This document shows positions 20,689 to 28,693 of a stretch of 56,227 nt of DNA, one piece after another. How positions within the stretch are numbered: the stretch's first letter is position 1; each line of letters opens with the position of its first letter. A program made the position numbers and the translations under genes. The notes below the pieces were generated by a model. That model saw only the letters and a program-made list of their open reading frames with translations, was not told where the DNA came from and did no database searches. This stretch comes from a bacterium. GTDB taxonomy: Bacteria; Planctomycetota; UBA11346. The stretch spans positions 1 to 56,227 of the forward strand of contig JAIFND010000068.1 of assembly GCA_020047915.1 (NCBI GenBank), read 5' to 3'.

Positions 20689-23104
20689 ATGCCCAAGCTG
20701 GTCTGCCAGAGCGGCCCGAATGCGGGTCACGAGTTCGTCATCGCCAAGGACCTCGTCGTCCTCGGCCGTCAGAGCAGTTGCGACGTGCAGATCGTCGATG
20801 GCATGGCGAGCCGCGCCCACTGCCACATCCGCCGCGACGGCAAGCTGTGGTCGCTGATCGATCTGGGCAGCCGCAACGGCACCCTGCACAACGACAAGCG
20901 CATCAACGAACGGCAGCTGACCTTCGGTGACCGCATCCGGGTCGGCCAGGTCGAGTACGTCTTCGTCAAGCAAGCCGGCGATGCCGAACTGAAGGACCTG
21001 CTCAGCAAGTACGAGGTCGGCGAGAAGCTCGGCGAAGGCGGCATGGGCATCGTCTTCAAGGCCAGCCAGCGTTCGATGGCGCGCACCGTGGCGCTGAAGA
21101 TACTCGCCCCGAAATACGCCAGCCGTCCCAAGTTCGTCGACCAGTTCATCCGCGAGGCGCGCGCCGCCGGAGCGCTGAACCATCCCAACATCATCCAGGT
21201 GCACGACGTCGGCACCGAGAACGACATCCACTACTTCTCAATGGAGTTCGTGGACGGCAGCACCTGTATGCAGCTGCTGCGCGCCGACGGCCCCTTCGTG
21301 GTCAGCGAGGCGCTGGAGATCGCGCGCCAGGTCGGCCGGGCGCTGGACTACGCGCACCAGCACCGCCTGATCCACCAGGACATCAAGCCCGACAACATCA
21401 TGATCGGGCCGGGCAACCTGGTGAAGCTCGCCGATCTCGGCATCAGCAAGAGAAAGCGAAACCGACGGCAAGAAGGTCATGGGCACGCCGCACTACATGG
21501 CGCCCGAGGCCGGCCTGGGCAAGAAGATCGACCACCGTGTCGACATCTACTCGCTCGGCGCGACGCTCTACCACCTGCTGACCGGCAAGACGCCCTACCA
21601 CGGCACCAGCGCCACCGAGGTGCTGAAGGCGCACGTGATGGACCCCCTGCCGCCGCTGCAGGACCTGAATCCGGAAGTGAACGACGACGTCTGCGCCCTG
21701 GTCGAGCGCATGATGGCCAAGAAGCCGGAAGAGCGCTACCAGACCGCATCCGAGATCGTCACCGAGATCGAGCGGTTGCAGGGCGGCAGCACCCTGGGCC
21801 GCGAGCGCATCCCCGGCAACGAGACGATGATCCTGCGCCGCTTCGCCAGCGGCAAGGCGGCCAGCCCACCGGGCACGGCGGCAGGCATGCCGACCACCGG
21901 CGACCATACCCCCGAAGCCCATGCCGCAGTGCCGCAGGCGCCCGGCTGGACCCGCCTGCTGGGCTGGGGCCTGGCCATCGTGGGCGTCGCGCTGGCTGGC
22001 GCCGCCGCCTGGCTGCTGCTGCGCGAACCGGCGGCGCCCGCCCCGCCCACGACTCCGACGCCCGGCTTGACCCGACCAGCCACTCCGCCCGCCCCGGTGG
22101 CGACGCCCGGCACAACCCCGGCCAGCGTCGATCCCGCGGTCGAGGCCGAACGGCGCGATGCGGCGCAGATCGCAGCCCTGAGCGAACGCCTGCGCCGCGA
22201 TGGCGACGGCGCCGACGCGCGCGACATCGGTGCCCAGATCGCCGATATCGCCGCCCGTCCGCTGACCCCGGCCAACCGCCAGCGCATCGACGAACTGCGC
22301 ACCCGGCTCGAGGATCTGGTGCGCCGACGCCGCAGCGAGGCCGATCGCAGCGCGTGGTCCGAGGTCGAGGGCGAAGCCACCCGCCTGACCCAGGAACGCA
22401 ACTGGGATCTCGCCCTGCGCCGGCTTGATGCCTTCAAGGCGAAGGATGATCCCACGCTGGCGCCGCGCATCCGCGCCCTGCGCGAGGAAATAGCCAAGGA
22501 CAAGCGCCAGTTCCTGGCCGGACTCGACGAACGCATCGCCGCCGCCCAGGCTCAGAAGAGCGTGGCCCGGCTGCGCGACCTGCGCGAGCAGCTGCCCAAG
22601 GCGCTGCTCGGCGGCGAGGTCGAGAACCGGCTGACCAGCGCGATCAGCGAACTGGAGGAGGCCAACCGGGCTGCGCTGTCCGGCGAGGTCACCGCGGTGG
22701 CCGCCGACCTCGCGCGCTGGGAACTGGTCAAGGTCGCCGAACGTCACGCACGTATCCGCAACCAGCTTGGGGACTCGACCCAGGGCCGCCAACTCGACGA
22801 CTACCTGACCGCCAGCCGGAAGCTGCCCGAACTGATCACGGCAATGGGCGGCGAACTCACCCAGAAGGGCCGGCTGCGCTACCGTGGGGCGCTCGCCGGC
22901 TGGCAGAATCCGGACATCGAGGGGACCAACGCGAAATCCCTCGTCCTGCTGGTCGCTGGCGGGGCCACCGTCGAGGTGGCCTGGGGCAAACTCAGCCCGG
23001 CCGAGATCCTGGCCGTCGGCCAGATGGTGCTCAAGGACGGCTTCGAACCGTTCCGCGCTTCCGTCAACGTGCTGGCGCAGGCCAAGGTCGGCTCGGAGAA
23101 GTAA
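20689..23104 (+). CDS. FHA-domain Ser/Thr protein kinase with membrane anchor, apparent +1 frameshift
   Basis: Reading from ATG 20689 (MPKLVCQSGPNAGHEF): an FHA domain (about 3-95; GRQSSCDVQI, SRAHCHI, GSRNGT), then a kinase domain (about 105-370; GEGGMGIVFKA, VALKIL, HQDIKPDN, LADLGISK). The frame is lost near 21451, just after the activation-loop start, and continues in the next frame as ETDGKKVMGTPHYMAPE. Removing one base (A at 21451) restores a protein of about 804 residues, with a Pro-rich linker, a transmembrane helix (LGWGLAIVGVALAGAAAWLL) and a charged coiled-coil C-terminal region. HQD replaces HRD and DLG replaces DFG. The break may be a sequencing error, a mutation or programmed frameshifting. 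Cytoplasmic FHA-kinase with an extracytoplasmic tail is inferred. Confidence 0.85.
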
Positions 23105-23128
23105 TTGGCCGACGGGCTGGACAGCTAG

Positions 23129-24259
23129 ATGCCCTCAGGCGGCAAGGACAAGGGCACCGGCCGTTACGGGCGCCAGCAGGGCATGGGCCGGCTGCGTCGG
23201 GCCAACGTCAAGCACGCCGGCCGGGTCGGCGGCTGGGAGCGGCATGACGAGGACGCCGAGGTATTCGACCTGCATGGCGAGATCACGCGCAGCAGCCATG
23301 CCGGCGAACGCTTGATCTCCCGCTTCAACCGCCTGGTCGCCCTCGGCCAGGGCACGGTGGCGGCCGGCGAGCCGGCCGAGATCAGCGAAGTGAGGCCGGG
23401 CCTGACCATGGTCCGTTTCGCCGATGGCAGCCAGGAGCCAGCCGCGATCCGCCGCGCGTTGGAAAAGCGCATGGTCGGCGTGCGCAACACCCTCGCGGTC
23501 GGCGACCGCGTGCGTGTCGAGCGCGAGGCTGGCGACCGGGTGATCGTCGCCATCGAGCCGCGCCGCAACCAGCTGGCGCGCTCGGATTCGCACAACCGCA
23601 GCCTTGAGCACATCCTGGCCGCCAACGTCGATCTGCTGATCGCGGTGGCGGCGGTGCACGATCCGGACTTCAAGCACGGCTTCGTCGATCGCGCCCTGCT
23701 CGTCGCCGCCGCGCACGGCATCGCCGCCTGCGTCGCGGTGACCAAGCGTGATCTCGGCGACCCGTCGCCGATGCTCGCGCTCTACGGCGGCCTCGGCCTG
23801 CCGGTGGTCGCGGTCGATGCCCGCGATCCCCAGGATCCCGGGGTCGCTGAACTGCGCCGGTTGATGGTCGGCCGGGCCTGCGTCTGCGCCGGGCAAAGCG
23901 GCGTCGGCAAGAGCTCGCTGATCAACGCCTGCTATCCCGGCATCGGGGCGCGCGTCGGCCTGGTCGCCGACGAGGGTTTCGGCCGCCACACCACCACCTC
24001 GGCGCGCGCCTACGTGCTGCCTGGCGGCGGTCGCCTGATCGACACGCCCGGCATCCGCGAATGCACCATCGGCGGCCTCGGACCGGTCGATGTCGCGCTG
24101 CTCTATCCGGATCTCGCGGCGCACCAGCCGGGCTGCCGCTTCCCGGATTGCACCCACCGCCACGAACCGGACTGTGCCGTGCTCACCGCGCTCGAAGACG
24201 GCAAGGTCACGCCGAGCCGCTACTGGAGCTACCGTTCGATCGTCGATGGCGAAGGTTGA
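23129..24259 (+). CDS. rsgA: Small ribosomal subunit maturation GTPase RsgA
   Basis: Circularly permuted GTPase that checks late 30S assembly. It has 376 residues. After a basic N-terminus (KGTGRYGRQQGMGRLRRANV) comes an OB-fold (about 70-160), then the G4 motif in AVTKRDL, then G1 GQSGVGKSSLIN, switch HTTTSARAYVL and G3 DTPGIRE, the permuted order G4-G1-G3. The C-terminal zinc site is CRFPDCTHRHEPDC. The OB domain is long, with an inserted-looking segment DLHGEITRSSHAGERLISRF. It starts 24 nt after the kinase stop on the same strand. Confidence 0.95.
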   Translation: MPSGGKDKGTGRYGRQQGMGRLRRANVKHAGRVGGWERHDEDAEVFDLHGEITRSSHAGERLISRFNRLVALGQGTVAAGEPAEISEVRPGLTMVRFADGSQEPAAIRRALEKRMVGVRNTLAVGDRVRVEREAGDRVIVAIEPRRNQLARSDSHNRSLEHILAANVDLLIAVAAVHDPDFKHGFVDRALLVAAAHGIAACVAVTKRDLGDPSPMLALYGGLGLPVVAVDARDPQDPGVAELRRLMVGRACVCAGQSGVGKSSLINACYPGIGARVGLVADEGFGRHTTTSARAYVLPGGGRLIDTPGIRECTIGGLGPVDVALLYPDLAAHQPGCRFPDCTHRHEPDCAVLTALEDGKVTPSRYWSYRSIVDGEG

Positions 24260-24280
24260 GCCTAAACCCGGCGATAGGGG

Positions 24281-24410
24281 TCACACAGAGCACCAGAGTG
24301 ACCAGAGGGGAAATGCTATGCATGGTACATCGACATGCATCGTCCGGGTGAACCCGAGAAATCGCGCAAATCCTTGTCTTGACCTCTGGTGGCTCTGGTT
24401 CTCTTTGTGA
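24281..24410. repeat. Inverted repeat with 29-nt imperfect arms
   Basis: The left arm 24281-24309 (TCACACAGAGCACCAGAG...) and right arm 24382-24410, read in complement (TCACAAAGAGAACCAGAG...), match at most positions and enclose 72 nt. The arms contain a loose repetition of CAGAG/CCAGAG at 8-9 nt spacing, reminiscent of the heptad arms elsewhere. It lies between rsgA and convergent crcB and could terminate both. Confidence 0.6.
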
Positions 24411-24442
24411 AATGCTGCGTTTAGGGTGAGCCGCGCCGCTGA

Positions 24443-24814
24443 TCAGGTCGCCGGCGCGACCATGCGCGCCAGCGTCCAGCCCGCCCAGCAGGCGAGCAGG
24501 CAGACGACCACCGACCCAAGCGCATACCCGAGCGCCAGCCCGATACGCCCCCCCTGCAGCAGTTGCAGACTCTGCAGGCTGTAGGCCGAGAAGGTGGTGA
24601 AGCCGCCGAGGACGCCGGTGATCAGCAGCAGTCGCACGGCCTCGCGTTCCAGGATGGCGGCGCCGACACCGATGAGCAGTCCACCCAGCACATTGACCGC
24701 CAGGGTGCCCCACGGGAACCCGCTACCTGAGCGGGCATCGATCCAGCCGGACAACGCCCAACGGGCGGCCCCTCCGACCGCGGAACCAATGGCGACGAGC
24801 AGGACGGGCGGCAT
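24443..24814 (-). CDS. crcB: Fluoride ion channel CrcB/Fluc
   Basis: Dimeric channel that exports fluoride. It has 123 residues and four transmembrane helices. Signatures: IGSAVGGAARWALSG (helix 1), PWGTLAVNVLGGLLIG (helix 2 with the conserved Asn), and GVLGGFTTFSAYSLQ, the Phe-box and Na+ site region of helix 3. The start ATG at 24814 is well placed. There is a single copy in the window. I do not see a fluoride riboswitch upstream; the 5' side faces the palindrome cluster at 24862-24984. Confidence 0.95.
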   Translation of the reverse strand: MPPVLLVAIGSAVGGAARWALSGWIDARSGSGFPWGTLAVNVLGGLLIGVGAAILEREAVRLLLITGVLGGFTTFSAYSLQSLQLLQGGRIGLALGYALGSVVVCLLACWAGWTLARMVAPAT

Positions 24815-24861
24815 GGCGTCATGCTAGCATGGTACTGGAAAACGCACCAAGCGGGGGGGTG

Positions 24862-24984
24862 CAGGGGGTCGTCTGACCCCCTGTGGCAAAGAGCGTACTT
24901 GCGATTCTTCGGGGAAAATAGCGACCGCAGGTCGCCCCGAAGAATCGCAAGGCTAGCAGGCTGCGGCCTCGCGCAGCCTGCTAG
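24862..24984 (-). terminator. Cluster of three perfect palindromes after the barrel gene
   Basis: Three stems follow one another: CAGGGGGTC/GACCCCCTG (24862-24883), a perfect 16-bp arm TTGCGATTCTTCGGGG with its complement (24899-24914 and 24935-24950, with a nested GCGACC/GGTCGC stem), and CTAGCAGGCTGCG with its complement (24953-24984). The last one includes the TAG stop codon of the minus-strand gene at 24981, so the gene ends inside the stem. They probably stop transcription of that gene and shield crcB. There is no U-run, so intrinsic termination is uncertain. Confidence 0.65.
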
Positions 24985-25949
24985 AAGGAGACCCGCCCAC
25001 GGAAAGCGGCGAACGGCGCGGCCTCCAGCCGGATGCCCTGGCGACGCGCATCATCGGCCTCCTCGGATTCGCCGAGACGACGAGCGGTGGCAATGCCGCC
25101 GAGGACCTCAAGACGCAGGGCCGGGCCGAAACCGAGGCGCAGACCGGCTGCCGATTCCCACTGACTCTGACGCAGGCGATCCTCGTCACGCACCCGCTGC
25201 GCACGTCGGACCTCGATGACGCTCCAACGCGCCTCGGCCATGGCGCGCAGCGGACCATGCACCCGCACATCCGCCGACAGCGCAGGCAGCGGTCCGACCA
25301 CGGCGGTGGTGCTCCAGGATTCGGCCCGATAGGTGACGATGCTGAACGGCACCCCCAGCATCAGAAACCACGGCCCACGTATCGCCTGCCAGGCGACCAG
25401 CGGCAGCACCGGGACTCCGGGCAGCACGACACGCTCGGGATCGTAGTTGAGCGCCAGCAGCAGGCCATCCTGGCCTTCGGGACCGAGGCCGACGCGGCCG
25501 AAGACGGTGACGTTGCCGAGCGGGTCGAGGCCATCTGAGGCCGACAGCTGGCCGCTCAGACCGCCGCCGAGCGTGGCGCCGACCACATCGCCGTCGCCCA
25601 ATCGGCGCTTCCACGTTCCACTCAGGCCCACATCAAGATAGCGCCCGGCGGGCGCGACGCCGGAAGGCAGGCGGGCATCGCCGAGATACGCGGTACGCGC
25701 GGCCCGCATCCCCACCCACCATTCATCCTGCTCGCCGCGGCCAACCAGGTGGCTCGCCTGGAGGCTTTCCCGGTCCACGCCCAGTTCACCACCCCCGGCG
25801 TCGGCAGGTGCGTACCAGCGTAGTTCGGTGCCCAAGCGCGTCTCCATGCCGGGCGGCGTGGGACGGGGATCGAATGAGGCCATCATCTCATCGCTGGCGG
25901 AGGCCAGACTGGCCAGCAGCAGCACTCCAGATGGGAGGGAAACGCACAT
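24981..25949 (-). CDS. Hypothetical outer-membrane beta-barrel protein
   Basis: The ORF track starts at 26168, but that extension crosses the divergent gene. The ATG at 25949 gives 322 residues beginning MCVSLPSGVLLLASLASASD, a signal peptide. The remainder alternates short amphipathic strands with Gly-rich turns (YLDVGLSGTWKRRLGDGDVV, LGGGLSGQLSAS, VTVFGRVGLGP) and ends with RGRVSF, where a terminal Phe after alternating residues fits a barrel recognised by BamA. No family is recognised. The gene is divergent from another barrel candidate (26039) with 89 nt between the starts. Confidence 0.65.
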   Translation of the reverse strand: MCVSLPSGVLLLASLASASDEMMASFDPRPTPPGMETRLGTELRWYAPADAGGGELGVDRESLQASHLVGRGEQDEWWVGMRAARTAYLGDARLPSGVAPAGRYLDVGLSGTWKRRLGDGDVVGATLGGGLSGQLSASDGLDPLGNVTVFGRVGLGPEGQDGLLLALNYDPERVVLPGVPVLPLVAWQAIRGPWFLMLGVPFSIVTYRAESWSTTAVVGPLPALSADVRVHGPLRAMAEARWSVIEVRRAQRVRDEDRLRQSQWESAAGLRLGFGPALRLEVLGGIATARRLGESEEADDARRQGIRLEAAPFAAFRGRVSF

Positions 25950-26038
25950 GCGAGAGCAGGTTTCCAGGGCGGAGCCGCGGCACAATCGACATCCATGGCG
26001 ACCTTGACCAGTCGTCGCCCAGCGCGCAGCATCGCCGC

Positions 26039-27376
26039 GTGCGATGCATCCTCCTCGTCCTGCCCACGGTCGCCTGCGCCGCCCAGCTGGAAGTGCTGAC
26101 CCTGCCCAACTGGCAGCGCGTCCCGGTCGGCGAACGCGCCGTGATGGAAGGCGGCGCCGTGGTCGCACGGGTGCACGGTCCGGCCGCTGGGTTCTGCAAT
26201 CCTGCCGGCCTGGCCCGCCTCGACCGACCCTCGGTCAGTGGCACGGTGACGGCGCTGGAATACGTCAGGGTCGGCGCCGCCTCGCTGGGCAACGAGAAGA
26301 GCAGCGATGACATCCAGTTGAAACCCAATCTGGTCGGCTTCGCCAGCGCCCTCGACGAAACCGATCCGTCGGCTGGCGGCTGGTCGTTCTGCCTGGCCAC
26401 GCCGACGCAGTGGAGCAGCGCCATCGAGGTGCGCTCCAGCACCGCCGCCGGATCGCGCTCCGACGACGGCCGTTCAAGTCTCGAATTCAGCTGCGCCAGC
26501 CTCGCCTACGGACGCCCGGTCGGCGACCGCCTCCAGTTCGGCCTGAGCCTCGAGGCCTGGCTGATCGACTACCGGTACGACAGCGGTACCTCGGCCGCGG
26601 ACGGCCTCACCCTGCTGACCGCGACCTACAACGAATCGGGCCGTCGCCTGGCCCTGCGCACGGCGATCGGCAGCCAGTTCCAGCTCCGCACCTGGCGCTT
26701 CGGCGCGATGCTGCGCTCGCCCGGCCTGGTCGTCGGCGAACAGGGCAAGATCAGTTCGTCGAGCACCTCGGGAGACGGGGTCAACACCACCCACACCGAG
26801 ATCGGCGACGAACAGGTCGGCTTCGCCATGCCCCTACCCTGGTCGCTGACCTGCGGAGCGGCCTGGGCGCCGGAGGCAGTGCCTGGCTTTGAAATGGAAG
26901 GCAACCTGGCGATCACCGGCGGCGCGTCGGCCGGCGACGTCTTCGCCTCGGCCAGTGGTACAGCGACCGTCATCGGTGCCTCGCCCAGCACATCCTCTAT
27001 CGAACTCGCGCCGCGCCGCCTCGACCTGCGCATGGTGTATAATCCCCGCCTCGGTCTGGCCTACCGCTTCCCCAATCCGCTGGCCGGCCACACCGTGCGC
27101 GCCCACCTTGGTGGCTACATCGAATACTCGCCGGTCGAAAACAGCGATGTCTTCACCAAGCTCGATCTGCTCGGCGGCACGGCCGGCATCTCCTTCGACA
27201 AGGGGCCGATGCTGCTCGGCATCGGCGGGGCTTACGTCACCAGTTCGTCGATAAGCGATGCGGTGGGGTTCATCACCTCGCCAGGATCGGGACTCAACCC
27301 GGATCTGTCGGATGCCAACGCCTCGTTCGCGGTGCGCACGTTCGTGTTGACCATCTCGTCCTCGTATCGGTTTTAG
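26039..27376 (+). CDS. FadL/OmpP1-like outer-membrane barrel protein
   Basis: The ORF track starts at 25808 without a signal peptide. A GTG at 26039 gives a short signal sequence (MRCILLVLPTVACA, then AQLEVLTLP), about 445 residues. The N-terminal pattern AGFCNPAGLARLDRPSVSG resembles the 'NPAGL' hallmark of FadL/TodX transporters for hydrophobic compounds. Strands alternate through the protein (FSCASLAYGRPVGDRLQFGL) and it ends LTISSSYRF, with a terminal Phe typical of barrels. The start is inferred; no ribosome site is strong. The TAG stop is directly joined to structured repeat copy D. Confidence 0.65.
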   Translation: MRCILLVLPTVACAAQLEVLTLPNWQRVPVGERAVMEGGAVVARVHGPAAGFCNPAGLARLDRPSVSGTVTALEYVRVGAASLGNEKSSDDIQLKPNLVGFASALDETDPSAGGWSFCLATPTQWSSAIEVRSSTAAGSRSDDGRSSLEFSCASLAYGRPVGDRLQFGLSLEAWLIDYRYDSGTSAADGLTLLTATYNESGRRLALRTAIGSQFQLRTWRFGAMLRSPGLVVGEQGKISSSSTSGDGVNTTHTEIGDEQVGFAMPLPWSLTCGAAWAPEAVPGFEMEGNLAITGGASAGDVFASASGTATVIGASPSTSSIELAPRRLDLRMVYNPRLGLAYRFPNPLAGHTVRAHLGGYIEYSPVENSDVFTKLDLLGGTAGISFDKGPMLLGIGGAYVTSSSISDAVGFITSPGSGLNPDLSDANASFAVRTFVLTISSSYRF

Positions 27377-27556
27377 CTGTTCGGGGGCTTCGCCCCCGCG
27401 GCCCTGAAGGGCCTGCCCCCCGGCCTTTGTCGCAGCTCGGTTTCGTCGCTTCGCTCCGAAACCGTGGCGGCATCGGCTGCGCCGATTGTATGCCGCCACC
27501 GCCGCTCGGCGGCCGATCCTCGCCTACGGCTGCGGCCAGGGCGGGGCCCTGGACCA
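27374..27556 (+). repeat. Structured 3'-end repeat, copy D
   Basis: It follows the barrel gene directly: TAG then CT, and the hairpin CGGGGGCTTCGCCCCCG, then GGCCCTGAAGGGCC, CTTTGTCGC, the hairpin GGTTTCG...CGAAACC, and the main stem GTGGCGGCAT...ATGCCGCCAC with bulge ATTGT (core 27439-27499). It is in the same orientation relative to the upstream gene as the other copies. The long ORF track entry at 27427 translates this repeat; that part is not protein. Confidence 0.85.
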
Positions 27557-27600
27557 GCCCCAAACAACGACTCTGGCTATCCTCGTGCGGTGGCCGCCCT

Positions 27601-28254
27601 ATGCTGCGGCGCATGGCACTGGCTTCACCGGTACTGCTGGTCGGCGGATCGCCGCGCATCGCGGTCGATGCGGTGCGGCACCTCACCGTCGCAGCGACCG
27701 GCGCCACCGCCATCGCGCTCGGAGAACTGCTGCGCAGGCACGGCCGCGAGACCACGCTGCTGCTGTCGCAGGATGCCAGCCCCGGCGTGGCAGCGCAGCG
27801 CTACACCGGCCGCGACAGCCTCGAGGACGCGCTGGGCGGCTGGATCGCCCGCTACCCCGAAGGCTGCGTGGTCATGAGCGCGGCAGTCAACGACTACCGC
27901 GTGGTCTCAGTCGAACGCAGCGAGGACGGCGAGACCCGCGCCCTGCGCGCCGGTGAGAAGCTGAGCAGCGGTGCCGACGAGGTGGTCATCCGCCTGCGCA
28001 GCGCCCCCAAGCTGATCGATCGGCTCCGCCCCGAATTCGGCCTGCGCGGACCGATCGTCGGCTTCAAATACGAGGACCGCAGCACGGTGCTGGCCAGTGC
28101 CACCGCCCTGCAGCGTCGCGTCATGGCCCTGTGCGTCCTGGCCAACAGTCTGTGTGGCAAACTGCAAGCGATCGTCGATGCCGACGGCGAAACGCCCTAC
28201 GACAACCGCCAGGCCGTCCTCGCCGCCCTCGCCGAACGCATCATCCGGACCTGA
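27601..28254 (+). CDS. CoaB-like phosphopantothenoylcysteine synthetase domain protein
   Basis: About 217 residues from ATG 27601 (or 213 from 27613). It matches the CoaB half of the CoaBC enzyme of coenzyme A synthesis: LVGGSPRIAVDAVRHLTVAA at the N-terminus (family: GGTxEPIDPVR.I), TGATAIALGELLRRHG, VMSAAVNDYRV (family AAAVADYRP), KLSSG before APKLIDRLRP, and IVGFKYED followed by VLANSLCG (family GFKAET, VANDL). The CoaC decarboxylase half is missing. Stand-alone CoaB proteins exist, so it may be functional. The usual GT.EPID motif is altered to GSPRIAVD, so a related role is possible. Confidence 0.75.
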   Translation: MLRRMALASPVLLVGGSPRIAVDAVRHLTVAATGATAIALGELLRRHGRETTLLLSQDASPGVAAQRYTGRDSLEDALGGWIARYPEGCVVMSAAVNDYRVVSVERSEDGETRALRAGEKLSSGADEVVIRLRSAPKLIDRLRPEFGLRGPIVGFKYEDRSTVLASATALQRRVMALCVLANSLCGKLQAIVDADGETPYDNRQAVLAALAERIIRT

Positions 28255-28306
28255 CCTGGCTGGACACTGGCATGGGCTGGGCCGGTCGGTAAATCAGCGC
28301 CCATAC

Positions 28307-28380
28307 GACCCCGTAGCTCAGCTGGATAGAGCGGCTGTTTCCTAAACAGCAGGTCCCGTGTTCGAATCTCGGCGGGGTCG
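28307..28380 (+). tRNA. tRNA-Arg (anticodon CCT)
   Basis: 74 nt with a complete cloverleaf: acceptor stem GACCCCG pairing with CGGGGTC and discriminator G, D-arm GCTC...GAGC, anticodon stem GCTGT/ACAGC with loop TTCCTAA (anticodon CCT, reading AGG), and T-arm CCGTG TTCGAAT CTCGG with one wobble/mismatch. CCA is encoded at 28381-28383. The last 40 nt are duplicated at 28505-28544. Confidence 0.95.
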
Positions 28381-28504
28381 CCAATCTTCTCTGATGATGG
28401 CTGCTGGGGTGTACGGAAACCCGCGGCCCGTCGGGACGACAGGCCGGCTCAGATGGGACGAAGGCCACGCAGGTGGCCTTCTCGCCTGCGGCGCCCATCT
28501 TCGC

Positions 28505-28544
28505 CCTAAACAGCAGGTCCCGTGTTCGAATCTCGGCGGGGTCG
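28505..28544 (+). repeat. Duplicate of the tRNA-Arg 3' half
   Basis: Forty bases identical to 28341-28380, from the anticodon loop (CCTAAACAGC) to the end of the acceptor stem (GGGGTCG), followed by CTTTTTT instead of CCA. There is no 5' half, so it is not a tRNA gene. This is the layout left when a tRNA-targeting integrase inserts DNA (an att-like repeat), here with only 164 nt between the copies and no integrase visible. A local duplication is the alternative. Confidence 0.8.
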
Positions 28545-28586
28545 CTTTTTTTGCCCAATGGTGTTCAGCGAAAGACGACCTGCCGC

Positions 28587-28655
28587 GTGTGGCACGGGCG
28601 TCTCGCCCGTGATCGACGAGGCTAATGCACATGGGCGGGACGCCCATGCCACATC
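28587..28655. repeat. Palindromic repeat translating as GRDAHAT
   Basis: Two hairpins, CACGGGCGTCTCGCCCGTG and CATGGGCGGGACGCCCATG, lie within outer arms GTGTGGCA and TGCCACAT. Translated, it reads GVSPV...HGRDAHAT, a phrase familiar from spurious proteins of planctomycete and verrucomicrobial genomes. It is REP-like and probably mobile or maintained by a RAYT-type enzyme elsewhere. With the tRNA and its duplicate, it accounts for most of the gene-free stretch 28255-28693. Confidence 0.75.
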
Positions 28656-28693
28656 AATGGCGTCGCTGCTCGGCGCCCGTTCATGTGGATACG

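Noticed and set aside
20644-23104. Two separate genes for FHA-kinase N- and C-parts
   Set aside because: The kinase domain is split within its activation loop and a single base restores one continuous domain, so one gene with a frameshift is the better reading.
28505-28544. Second tRNA-Arg gene
   Set aside because: It lacks the 5' acceptor strand, D-arm and half of the anticodon arm; only the 3' half is present.
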